Part shown: positions 10,001 to 17,404 of the stretch, piece after piece | Position numbering within the stretch: the stretch's first letter is position 1 | Layout: the number at the start of each line of letters is the position of its first letter | DNA from: Novosphingobium resinovorum | GTDB taxonomy: Bacteria > Pseudomonadota > Alphaproteobacteria > Sphingomonadales > Sphingomonadaceae | Length of the DNA: 64,000 bases | Assembly: GCF_001742225.1 (NCBI RefSeq) | Contig: NZ_CP017075.1 | Coordinates: forward strand, 62,001 to 126,000 | Direction: 5' to 3' | Program-made: the position numbers and the translations under genes | The notes under the pieces: model-generated | What the model saw: only the letters and a program-made list of their open reading frames with translations | Database searches by the model: none | Told to the model about the DNA's origin: nothing

Positions 10001-11267
10001 CCTGCTGGTGCTGGCGGCGCAGAACCTGTTCGGCCTGCAGCATTTCGGCTTCCGCGCGCTCCATCCGCGCCACACGCCCGAGCAGATCCGCACCAAGTCC
10101 ACCCGCCCGATCAAGGCCGTCTTCATCAACTATCCCACGCGGGAATTCCGCAAGCTGCAGAACTCGCTCGACACGCGCGACCGGCTGGAGATGTTCGACC
10201 TTGCGCTCGAACGCGGCAAGCTGGGCGAGAAGAGCATGGCGCTGCTCACCGCCAAGTCGTGGATCGTCACCGGCTTCGAAAGCATCGTCGCCAACCGCGA
10301 TCTGCGCGTGAAGACGCTGGCACTGCTGGAGCAGTTGACCGCGCGGCCCGAGGTCAACGTCTACTTCTTCGTTCAGACGATGCCGCTGGTCCGGCTGCGG
10401 CAGGCGCGCGACCGCGAGAAGCGCGAGGCCGAGGTGGCGGGCAGCGCCGGGATCATGAACGAAAGCGAGTCCTACCGCTGGGCCGAGCTGTTCTCCGAAT
10501 TCATCACGTATACCTGGACCGAGACGCTGGCCGAACCCGCGCCGCTCGAGCCTGAGCCCGATCCGCCGCGCGGCGGCGCCAATCTGGAGCGGCTGCTGGA
10601 ACTGATCGACGACCCGGTCAACCGTGCCTCGGTGCGGCGCTGGGCGGCGCGCAATCCGGCGGTGGCGGAGGCGATCGCCAGCGAGATGATCCAGGTGCCG
10701 TCCGACCGCATCCAGGACCAGATCCGCTCGTTCGGCATATCGATCGACGACATGACCGCGCCTATGCCTCCGGGAGAATTGGGCGTGCTCAACGATCTCA
10801 ACGACGTCTACCGTGAGCAGATCCACGAATACATGGCGAACTTCCTCGGCGATTATTATCAGGGCGAATGGGTGCGCTCGAGCAAGGAGGAGCATCTGAC
10901 GCTGCACCATCTGGCGCACGGCAAGTTCATCAACACCAGCAACTTCCCGGTGCTCAACAGCCTGCTGACGCGGCGGCTGGTCAAGACCGATCCCAACTTC
11001 CGGCTGATGAACGAGAGCTTCGGCCACTGGATACGCACGCTGGAGCAGCCCGAGTGGTTCCACCAGTTCCGGCAAGACGCGCAGCGCGGCGGGGCGTGGA
11101 ACGTGCTGCGCGTGCCGCTGCTGCTGCTGGTCGCGGCGGGGTCGGTACTCATCACCTTCCTCGATCACGAGGGCTCCGGCTCACTGCTGACCCTGCTTCC
11201 CGGCGTCGTCGCGACGATGCCGATGCTGCTGTCCCGTTTCACCCGGCCGCTACAGGCCAATGCCTAG
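7077..11267 (+). CDS. Large multi-TM protein with Cache-like sensor region and C-terminal cytoplasmic domain (uncharacterised)
   Basis: About 1396 residues, no recognised full-length family. TM segments are visible near 23-44, 279-300, 311-336, 624-644, 677-694, 698-714, 729-752, 759-777, 817-836, 958-981, 1343-1361 and 1368-1386. Two large probably periplasmic regions lie at 45-278 and 337-623. The second has Cache-type features: 'DIRERRYFGRL' near 431-441 and 'GFGYAVIDPASLEVLQHSD' near 515-533; both regions contain paired cysteines. A ~360-residue soluble domain (about 982-1342), preceding the last two TMs, resembles no family I can name. The start is uncertain: TTG 7077, or GTG 7110 just before TM1. 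It is first in an operon with a metacaspase-hydrolase (10 bp from stop to start) and a metallopeptidase, so a signal-receiving role is inferred. Confidence 0.8.
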   Translation: MQVRRGAGSADVAGVASLPGVRSLAVLLSTTIAVVLFFGLLLIQARSDLVLRRQQADFGEVARMASLFRDLGDMVTRRASQDGQRDGSNLDSSSDRFQVRYAAQDRCRAMPTAPTKLRLTLDGFQARDRKPVMSAFATEDGEPFCAQSSAQSVIQAPVIPGRSEQTRARELAITGPDGEVLLVLRGDWPQRIEPPAAKDKAALEGGAVPAPDTSGKTPKIEIGGRERLVYQWPLDLGRPVTIQREEGPYVCAPRRCLLSALGDPPSAGAVLNNLSPFTKAAFGFSVVVLLLLIPLIKLASIDHNASLGWMDVVGIIAAVPLMVATLVTACAVIAFWGDLRRDNDTMAQGLAAAIAQDVDREVGFSLGAIERDTRAVWGDGWASSQQSGAGAASSPWQTYPAPLPLAALQLRSMVGSTIIDQLPTKDRPLADIRERRYFGRLRAGEVIPCTGRQGETRADGGFGCGKGQAYTIDQVPAAANGDARMVVLLTRAGAANLVMSGKPPAATLAVPVPEGFGYAVIDPASLEVLQHSDPARAHNETFGSQLDAVDTLSRIAGSVDERCGLADAAQQGRATEPTAGAPFDARYGGKRVRMSIGVACSAHWLVATWYDRSKLQRAALDPAFVAGVTMLCVGLVLAAGLGVMASTDPRSLLRKLWPDPEPFHSAEADQWYLRGMSAQLAVVVLMAAGLLLARGDAAFLHAALGLFLLLILLARKDADHSWGTLPVGWGKVATVFYAALGIYASVVLACCLGANWRAFAYPVLLVAMWIVAALDWFSLRKIDVRLPAWMERMRAAPAGFVPPSVMRRVNRVLRHQLVTIYLLAVIPALAACCAGAGQLRADRSLSDAWVLQQSRTQIADDIAQMRPFYDSAPKAKTPAPADLSARKLVADHAAAEPGAPSQMAAAIMQLWTDDPVRFDHPLDPRLGVLADYARWAQARTGISLVTMPRSPGLVVLRDWLLAVGAMGVATFLTWRLLVLAAQNLFGLQHFGFRALHPRHTPEQIRTKSTRPIKAVFINYPTREFRKLQNSLDTRDRLEMFDLALERGKLGEKSMALLTAKSWIVTGFESIVANRDLRVKTLALLEQLTARPEVNVYFFVQTMPLVRLRQARDREKREAEVAGSAGIMNESESYRWAELFSEFITYTWTETLAEPAPLEPEPDPPRGGANLERLLELIDDPVNRASVRRWAARNPAVAEAIASEMIQVPSDRIQDQIRSFGISIDDMTAPMPPGELGVLNDLNDVYREQIHEYMANFLGDYYQGEWVRSSKEEHLTLHHLAHGKFINTSNFPVLNSLLTRRLVKTDPNFRLMNESFGHWIRTLEQPEWFHQFRQDAQRGGAWNVLRVPLLLLVAAGSVLITFLDHEGSGSLLTLLPGVVATMPMLLSRFTRPLQANA

Positions 11268-11271
11268 GAGG
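11266..11271 (+). promoter_or_regulatory. Shine-Dalgarno AGGAGG overlapping the upstream stop codon
   Basis: The TAG stop of the membrane-protein gene (11265-11267) runs into a perfect AGGAGG. The ATG at 11272 is too close to use it; the ATG at 11278 lies 6 nt downstream, the optimal distance. This decides the start of the metacaspase gene and indicates translational coupling. Confidence 0.8.
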
Positions 11272-11277
11272 ATGCTC

Positions 11278-13632
11278 ATGGCCGCTGCGCAGAAGGACTG
11301 GCTCGCGATCGAGTGGGTCGGCAATGTCCCGGTCAAGGAACTGACCGAGCAGTTGAAGGCTTCGGCCGCGCTCAGCCAGCGCTTCCACTACCTGCTGTTT
11401 CCCGACGGATCGATCCGCGCCAACCGCAGGCTGGAGCCCGGGCAGCCGGTCGAACTGCTGGTGCTGCGCGAGGGCGCGGAGCCGGGCGCGGAGCAACTGG
11501 AGCGGATCGCGGCCTTGCGGGATTACTTCGCGGCGTGGAACGCGGCCGAGGACAAGGCGAGTGTCGTGGCACCGGACTGGCTGCCCTTGGCCGGGGAAGC
11601 GCCCGAGGCCAGGACACGCGGTGGCGACACCGTGGCGGTGTCGCCCTGGCCGGTCTTCGTCGATCCCGGCCCGTTCACCGGCGCGCCCGAGCAGCTGCGC
11701 GAACTGGCGCTCCATGTCGTGAACTTGCGCAAGGGCGTGCTTTCTGACGACGGAATCATGGCGACGCACGAGACGGATCTCGACCGGCTCGTCAGCGCCA
11801 TCGTCGACAAGGCGAAGCAGGGCTACAGGCTGATGCTCTACGCCCACGGCGGGCTGACCGACGAGCGCAGCGGCCTCGCGGCGGCATGGGCCTATCACCG
11901 CTGGTGGATGGCGCACGGCATCTACCCTGTCTTCTTCATCTGGGAGACCGGCGGGCTGGAGACCTTCTGGCAGATCGTCGAGGGCGACCGGCGCAAGGGC
12001 CGCTCCCTCTCGCGCGACATCTACGATTATACCACCGACCCGGCGGTGGAGCTGATCGGCGGCAAGGTCGGCACCTTGCTGTGGGACGCCATGAAGGACA
12101 GCGCCCGCCGCTCCAGCGACACCGGGGGCGGCGCGCGCCTCTTCGCAGAGAAGCTGGCGGCGGCATGGAAGGAGCCGAGTGCGATCTTCGCGCTGGGGCA
12201 CAGTGCGGGCTCGATCTTCCATGCGTACTTCCTGCCGGTGCTTTGCGCCGACAAGCTGCGGGTGAAGCAGATGCACCTGCTGGCCCCGGCAATCACCAAC
12301 GACCTGTTCGCGCAGACGCTCGGCAGCCTGATCGGCAAGAAGAAGATCGAGGAGGCGAGCCTCTTCGCGATGACGCGCGAAGCGGAGCGGGCGGACAACT
12401 GTGCCAATATCTACCGCAAGTCGCTGCTCTACCTCGTCAGCCGCGCGTTCGAGCCGAAGAAGGAGACGCCGATCCTGGGCATGGAAGACTTCATCCGCAC
12501 CGACCCGGAGGTGAAGCGGGCTTTCCGCGACGCGGTGATCCTGTCTCCCACCGCGCCTGCCGCGAAGCCGACGATGGCCTCGGGCTCGCGCTCGCACGGC
12601 GGGTTCGACAACGACGTGGCGACGCTCGAGAACGTGCTGCGGCGGATGCTGGGGCTGGGCGATGCGGGCGTGGTCAAGCCGCGCTTTCCGGCGGGCGAGC
12701 CGCGCGTCGGCCGGGCGATCGTGGCGGCGAACTACTACGGCATGCCGGCGGGGCTGTTCGAGCAGCCTGCCGAGTTCGTGCCCGTCGCACCACCTCCGCC
12801 TCAGGCGACGACGCCGGTGCAGCTCGGTGGCCAGAAGATCGCGCTGTGCATCGGCAACGACGCGTTCCCTGAAGGCATGCGCCTCTACGGCTGCGTCAAC
12901 GATGCGAACACCTGGGCCGATACGTTCCGCCAGCAAGGCTACGCCGCCACTGTGCTTTCCGATGCCGGGGCGGGACAGATCCGCGAGGCGCTGCGCGGGG
13001 TTCTCGGCAAAGCGCGCGCCGGGGACAGCGTGATGATCCATATCTCCTCCCACGGCACCCGCGTCCTCGACGTCGACGGGGACGAGTTGCAGGACAAGCA
13101 GTTCGCCGATGACAAGGACGAGGCGCTGGTGGCGCTCGACTGGCGTGACGGCGGGCTGATCATCGACGACGAATGGCCCGATCTGATGAAAGTGGCTGAC
13201 GGCGTGAAGGTCATCCGCTTCCATGACTTCTGCCATTCCGGCCGGTCGAGCCGGATGATGCTCGGCGGGCGCACTGACCGTCGCCCACGCAGCGTCAGCC
13301 TGCCCGATGCGATCGCGCTCAAGGCTTACGAGGCGCGCAAAGCCGCGCGCGGAAGCCGGGCAGCGGCGGCCAGCCCTTCCGAGATCTACGGCGCGGACTT
13401 GTCCTATGTCACCTTCTGCGCCTGCCTGCCCGAGCAGTCGGCGATGGAGGAGGCTGGCTCGGGCGTATTCACCCGCGCGGCGACGAAGATCCTGCGCGGG
13501 CAGGGCGCCGGGATGACCGCGCAGGACGTCTTCGCCGCCATTGCCCGCGAGATGGCGGGCGAGGACCAGAAGCCGCTGCTCGAAGGCTCGGCGCTCTACA
13601 GCGCGCAGGCGCTGTTCGGCCTGCCCGCATGA
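11278..13632 (+). CDS. Alpha/beta hydrolase fused to a metacaspase-type (C14) peptidase
   Basis: 784-residue, apparently soluble two-enzyme fusion. The N-terminal part (about 150-420) looks like a serine hydrolase: oxyanion-type 'LMLYAHGG' (His190) and a GHSAG nucleophile elbow with Ser309. After a Pro-rich linker (about 500-520) a caspase-fold domain begins at 'KIALCIGNDAF', with catalytic His592 in SSHGT and Cys652 in the metacaspase-style DFCHSG; 'GVFT' follows near the end. An aspartate two residues before the Cys fits the Arg/Lys-specific metacaspases. Start ATG 11278 is set by the perfect AGGAGG 6 nt upstream. The gene is translationally coupled on both sides, to the Cache-TM gene and to the metallopeptidase. 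Active residues are present in both halves, so both may be active. Function unknown. Confidence 0.87.
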   Translation: MAAAQKDWLAIEWVGNVPVKELTEQLKASAALSQRFHYLLFPDGSIRANRRLEPGQPVELLVLREGAEPGAEQLERIAALRDYFAAWNAAEDKASVVAPDWLPLAGEAPEARTRGGDTVAVSPWPVFVDPGPFTGAPEQLRELALHVVNLRKGVLSDDGIMATHETDLDRLVSAIVDKAKQGYRLMLYAHGGLTDERSGLAAAWAYHRWWMAHGIYPVFFIWETGGLETFWQIVEGDRRKGRSLSRDIYDYTTDPAVELIGGKVGTLLWDAMKDSARRSSDTGGGARLFAEKLAAAWKEPSAIFALGHSAGSIFHAYFLPVLCADKLRVKQMHLLAPAITNDLFAQTLGSLIGKKKIEEASLFAMTREAERADNCANIYRKSLLYLVSRAFEPKKETPILGMEDFIRTDPEVKRAFRDAVILSPTAPAAKPTMASGSRSHGGFDNDVATLENVLRRMLGLGDAGVVKPRFPAGEPRVGRAIVAANYYGMPAGLFEQPAEFVPVAPPPPQATTPVQLGGQKIALCIGNDAFPEGMRLYGCVNDANTWADTFRQQGYAATVLSDAGAGQIREALRGVLGKARAGDSVMIHISSHGTRVLDVDGDELQDKQFADDKDEALVALDWRDGGLIIDDEWPDLMKVADGVKVIRFHDFCHSGRSSRMMLGGRTDRRPRSVSLPDAIALKAYEARKAARGSRAAAASPSEIYGADLSYVTFCACLPEQSAMEEAGSGVFTRAATKILRGQGAGMTAQDVFAAIAREMAGEDQKPLLEGSALYSAQALFGLPA

Positions 13633-15563
13633 CTGACGGCGTGGTCATAACCGTCTCCCCCCGCGTCCTGCGCGAAGTGCGCAGCGCCGAGGACGAGGCG
13701 GACGAGCGCAAGCGGGCGAGGGACCGCTGCCCGGCCGCCGATACTGCCCCCGGTATTGGCGCCGAGACCGACATGCCGATGGTGCGCCGGATGCGGATAT
13801 TCGCCATCGACCCCACCGCCCGCTCCGATCGCGGCGGGGTCGTCACCGTGTCCGAGCCTTACGAGCCGCTGGAGTTCTCAGGCGACGGCAAGACCCTGCG
13901 CGGCCGCCGCTTCGCCGTCACGTTGCCGGTCTGGTCGGAGGACAAGCCGCAGTGGCGCTCGGTGCGGACGATCATCGACGCGATGAAGCCCAACAGCATC
14001 GTCACCATCGCCGATGCGGGCTATCCGCCTTCGCTGAGCGATCCGCGTTTCATCGCGCAGATGGTCTATGCCACCGCCTCGCAGCTTTACGGCACCTTCC
14101 GCAAGGCGCTGGGGCGCGAGATCGTGCTTGGCCTCATGCACGATCCGGCGACCGGCGAATGGACCCGCGCCGATCGCTTCCACTTGTCGCCCTGGGAGAC
14201 CGAGGAGGCGCAGGCGTGGTTCGACCCGGCGCGCGCCTGCGTCGTCTTCGGCTACTACAAGGCGCGCAGCGACACGGTGGGCTATCCCCCCGGCAGCCGG
14301 GTGTTCACCGCGCTGTCGCACGACGTCATCGTCCACGAGATGACGCACGCCTTGCTGGACGCGGTGAAGCCCGAGTTCATGACCGCCACCCACCGCGACG
14401 TCCTCGCCTTCCACGAGGCTTTCGCCGACCTCGTGGCGATCTTCCAGCGCTATTCCTACGGCGAACTCGTTGCCGCCCAGATCACCGAGGCGCGCGGCGA
14501 CATAGAGCGGCTGGGCGTGCTCGGATCGCTGGCCCGCACGTTCTCCGAGACGGCGGGCGGCGGCGCGACGCTGCGCCCGCTGATCGGCGACCTGCTGTAT
14601 GACAGCCCGGAGATCGGCGACGAGCCGCACCAGCTTGGCAACGTGCTGGTGCAGGCGGTCTACCGCGCGTTCCAGAAAGTCGCCGGCGCGCGGATCGAGG
14701 GGCTGATTGCCATCGCCACCAACGGCAGCGGCATCCTCCCGCGCGGCGCCCTGTCGCCCGCGCTGGCGCAGGAGATCGCCGCGCGGCTGGGCAAGACGGC
14801 GCAGATGTTCCAGTCGATGCTGATCCGCGCGCTGGACTATGCGCCGCCGTTCGGCATCACCTTCTTCACTTTCCTGCGTGCGGTGATCTCGGCCGACATG
14901 CGCCTCGTGCCGGTGGATGACGAGAACATCCGCGTCGCGTGGATGGAAGCGTTCCGTCACCACCGCATCTTCCCGAGCGACGGGCTGCATTATGCCGAGG
15001 AACAGCTGGCGTGGCCCCTGCCGGAGAACACGCCGGAGGATGTGGCGGCCTTCGATCTCGCCATGCTGAGCTTCGCGCAGACCGCGTTCCAGGGCAATCC
15101 GGGCGACCTGCTGTCGCTCGACATCGCCGCGATTCAGGCGGCGCGCGTCGCCGCGCATATGAACGGCGAGGAAGCAGCGGCGTGGCAGGCGCTGCTGGGC
15201 CTCGAAGGCGCGGGCAGCGAGACTCGCGCCGACATCGTCGGCTTGCGCAGCTTCGCAAGGCCCGGCCCCGGCGGCATGACCGAGTTCGGCACCGTGCTCG
15301 AAGTCGTCTGCCGCAGCTTCACCGATCGGGACGCCAGCGGTTTCATGGGCGCCACCGGGGCCAGCCTGGTCTACGACAGCGCCGGGCGGCTCATGTCCTG
15401 CGCGATCGAGCCGCAGCAGGCGGGCGCCGTCATAGGCGGGGGAGGCCGCCGCGAGGACATCGAGGGTTACGCCGTCAGCAAGGAAGGCGCGCGCAGCTGG
15501 CTGCTCAAGCAGGGCCGCTGGCAACTGCGCCCCGACGTCGCGCGGGGGCTGTGCATGCGGTGA
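13629..15563 (+). CDS. Gluzincin (thermolysin-like, M4-type) metallopeptidase, apparently cytoplasmic
   Basis: 644 residues with zinc motif HEMTH (236-240) and a downstream glutamate helix EAFAD (Glu263, Asp267). This HExxH-22-ExxxD layout is typical of thermolysin-like gluzincins. No signal peptide, propeptide-like region or TM helix is visible, which is unusual because most M4 enzymes are secreted; a cytoplasmic protease is therefore inferred. The C-terminal ~250 residues have no motif I recognise. The ATG overlaps the metacaspase stop (ATGA at 13629-13632), a strong sign of coupled translation and joint function. The 3' end overlaps the convergent kinase gene by 59 bp. Confidence 0.82.
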   Translation: MTDGVVITVSPRVLREVRSAEDEADERKRARDRCPAADTAPGIGAETDMPMVRRMRIFAIDPTARSDRGGVVTVSEPYEPLEFSGDGKTLRGRRFAVTLPVWSEDKPQWRSVRTIIDAMKPNSIVTIADAGYPPSLSDPRFIAQMVYATASQLYGTFRKALGREIVLGLMHDPATGEWTRADRFHLSPWETEEAQAWFDPARACVVFGYYKARSDTVGYPPGSRVFTALSHDVIVHEMTHALLDAVKPEFMTATHRDVLAFHEAFADLVAIFQRYSYGELVAAQITEARGDIERLGVLGSLARTFSETAGGGATLRPLIGDLLYDSPEIGDEPHQLGNVLVQAVYRAFQKVAGARIEGLIAIATNGSGILPRGALSPALAQEIAARLGKTAQMFQSMLIRALDYAPPFGITFFTFLRAVISADMRLVPVDDENIRVAWMEAFRHHRIFPSDGLHYAEEQLAWPLPENTPEDVAAFDLAMLSFAQTAFQGNPGDLLSLDIAAIQAARVAAHMNGEEAAAWQALLGLEGAGSETRADIVGLRSFARPGPGGMTEFGTVLEVVCRSFTDRDASGFMGATGASLVYDSAGRLMSCAIEPQQAGAVIGGGGRREDIEGYAVSKEGARSWLLKQGRWQLRPDVARGLCMR

Positions 15564-16371
15564 TGCGTTCTGCCTGGAAGGCGGACACGAGGCTGCGATC
15601 GGCCGCCAGACGCAGCACCAGATCGGCGCGCTGTGGCATTTCGATGAGGATGTGCCGGGTCAGCCGTTCGTAGTGCTGGACGAAGCGGTCGAGCGCGGCC
15701 TCGTCCATGACCTGCGTGCCCTCGGCTTCGCGGGCGCGCAGGGCGTCCTCCTGCTGGCCGCGCCAGCCGCGCACGACCTCGAAGCCCGGCGCGGCGAGCA
15801 GCACAAGGCGGTCGATGCGCGCGAAAAGATCGGCGTAGGGACCGGCCAGCGCGGCATTGACGTGACCGCGCCACGTGCCTTGCGGGTCTTCCTCAAGCTC
15901 AAGGGCATTGACCGGCACGGCCAGCGCACCGGCGTCCTGCGGGCGAGCGCCCACGCACCAGCCTTCGAAGATCAGCAGGTCGAGATCGGCGGGAACGCCG
16001 TCGCCTTGCGGCGCGGGTTCGTCCCGCGCCTTGTCGAAGCGGGGCAGGGTGACGGGCTCTCCCGCGCGGATGGCGTCGATCAGGGCGACACCGCGCGCCG
16101 TATCGTGCGTACCGGGAACGCCGCGCGTCGCGAAGAGAGGGTGCACGGTGCGGGCAAGCCGCGCACGCGCGTCCCGGCCGAGGTATAGATCGTCGAGCGA
16201 GAGCACCGCCACCCGCCGCCCTTCCGCTTCCAGAGCGGACTTCAGTGCTTCGGCCAGCGTCGATTTGCCCGACCCTTGCGAACCGCACAAGCCGAGGATC
16301 AGCGGGCCGTGGCGCGGCGCCTCCAGCCAGTGCCTTGCTGCTCCGGCGACGCGTTCAGCCGACGGGGTCAA
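15505..16371 (-). CDS. P-loop kinase, D-glycerate 3-kinase-like
   Basis: 288-residue soluble kinase with a P-loop GLCGSQGSGKST near the N terminus and a 'LSLDDLYLGRDAR' segment, as in the glycerate kinase (GLYK) and related phosphoribulokinase/uridine-kinase-like group. 'DLLIFEGWCVGAR' is also characteristic. It would phosphorylate D-glycerate to 3-phosphoglycerate using ATP. The start is probably TTG 16371, with GGAG upstream, overlapping the dehydrogenase stop by 17 bp. That partner converts hydroxypyruvate or glyoxylate, so the pair fits a glycerate/glyoxylate salvage route. The last ~19 codons are antisense to the metallopeptidase gene, so this C-terminal tail may be a recent read-through extension. 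Confidence 0.8.
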   Translation of the reverse strand: MTPSAERVAGAARHWLEAPRHGPLILGLCGSQGSGKSTLAEALKSALEAEGRRVAVLSLDDLYLGRDARARLARTVHPLFATRGVPGTHDTARGVALIDAIRAGEPVTLPRFDKARDEPAPQGDGVPADLDLLIFEGWCVGARPQDAGALAVPVNALELEEDPQGTWRGHVNAALAGPYADLFARIDRLVLLAAPGFEVVRGWRGQQEDALRAREAEGTQVMDEAALDRFVQHYERLTRHILIEMPQRADLVLRLAADRSLVSAFQAERITACTAPARRRGAVASGPA

Positions 16372-17323
16372 GCAAGGGCTCCCCGGCGAAGAAGCGGCCC
16401 AGGTTGTCGGCGACTTTCATCCCCATCGCTGTGCGCGCCTCGATCGTGGCGCTGCCGAGGTGCGGCAGGAGCACCACGTTTGGCAAATCGACCAGCGCAG
16501 GATGGACGCGCGGCTCCGCCTCGTAGACGTCGAGGCCGGCCGCCGCGATCCGGCGTTCGGCCAGAGCCTCGGCCAGTGCGGCTTCGTCGATCAGGGTGCC
16601 GCGCCCGGTGTTCACCAGCACCGCATGGGCGGGCATCCGCGCGAGCAGGGCCGCATCGACCATGTGCCGCGTCTCCGCCCCGCCCGGCGCGTGGAGCGAG
16701 AGCATGTCGGCGCGCTCCGCAAGTTCGCCGAGGTCCGCGAAGTATGCGTCGGCGGGCATGTCGGGCGCGGGGCGGCGGCTGTGGTAGGCGATCCGCATGC
16801 CGAAGGCCTCGGCGCGCTTCGCGGTCGCCCGCGCGATCCGCCCGAAGCCGACGAGGCCGAGCAGCTTGCCCGAAAGCGACTGGCCGACCAGATGCGTCGG
16901 CCGCCAGCCGGTCCAGTGCCCGGCGCGCAGTTCCCGCTCCCCTTCGCCCGCACGGCGGCTGGCCATGAGCAGCAGGGTCATGGCGATGTCGGCGGTGGCC
17001 TCGGTCAGCACGTCGGGCGTGTTCGTGACGACAACCCCCGCCTCGCGCGCGGCGGCGATGTCGATGTGTTCGAAGCCCGCGCCATAGTTGCCCACGATCC
17101 GCACGCGGCGATCCGGCACGGTCAGGACGGCGCGCGTCACGCGGTCGGTGACGGTGGGGCACAAGGCGTCATGGGTACGCATCGCCTCGGCCAGTTCGGC
17201 TTCGGTCAGCGGCGTGTCGGCGGCGTTGAGCGTGACGTCGTAGGACGCGGCAAGGCGGGTCTCTACCGCCTCCGGCCAGCGCCGCGTAAGCAGGATTTTC
17301 GGTCTTTGCGAAGTCGCCTGCAT
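16355..17323 (-). CDS. D-2-hydroxyacid dehydrogenase (glyoxylate/hydroxypyruvate reductase-like)
   Basis: 322-residue NAD(P)-dependent D-2-hydroxyacid dehydrogenase. The nucleotide-binding loop is GLVGFGRIA (near residue 155). The catalytic set is visible: Arg in VNTGRGTLID, Glu in GLDVYEAEP, and His in LLPHLGSAT. The 'NYGAGFEHID' segment is typical of glyoxylate/hydroxypyruvate reductases. It is cotranscribed with, and overlaps, the glycerate-kinase-like gene downstream, which supports reduction of hydroxypyruvate to D-glycerate or of glyoxylate to glycolate. Start ATG 17321-17323. Exact substrate preference cannot be read from sequence. Confidence 0.88.
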   Translation of the reverse strand: MQATSQRPKILLTRRWPEAVETRLAASYDVTLNAADTPLTEAELAEAMRTHDALCPTVTDRVTRAVLTVPDRRVRIVGNYGAGFEHIDIAAAREAGVVVTNTPDVLTEATADIAMTLLLMASRRAGEGERELRAGHWTGWRPTHLVGQSLSGKLLGLVGFGRIARATAKRAEAFGMRIAYHSRRPAPDMPADAYFADLGELAERADMLSLHAPGGAETRHMVDAALLARMPAHAVLVNTGRGTLIDEAALAEALAERRIAAAGLDVYEAEPRVHPALVDLPNVVLLPHLGSATIEARTAMGMKVADNLGRFFAGEPLLDPVG

Positions 17324-17404
17324 GATCCGCGAACCATCCTTGCCCGTTGTCGTCGCCCGTCGTCGTAGGGCGGCTTAGGCGGTCGATGGAGCCGAGGTCA
17401 AACC

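Noticed and set aside
6879..11168. 1429-residue open frame on the minus strand opposite the large membrane protein
   Set aside because: Composition is Arg/His/Gln/Pro-rich with no hydrophobic segments or motifs, the pattern of an antisense shadow in high-GC DNA. The plus-strand frame has TM helices, a sensor-like region and a fitting operon.
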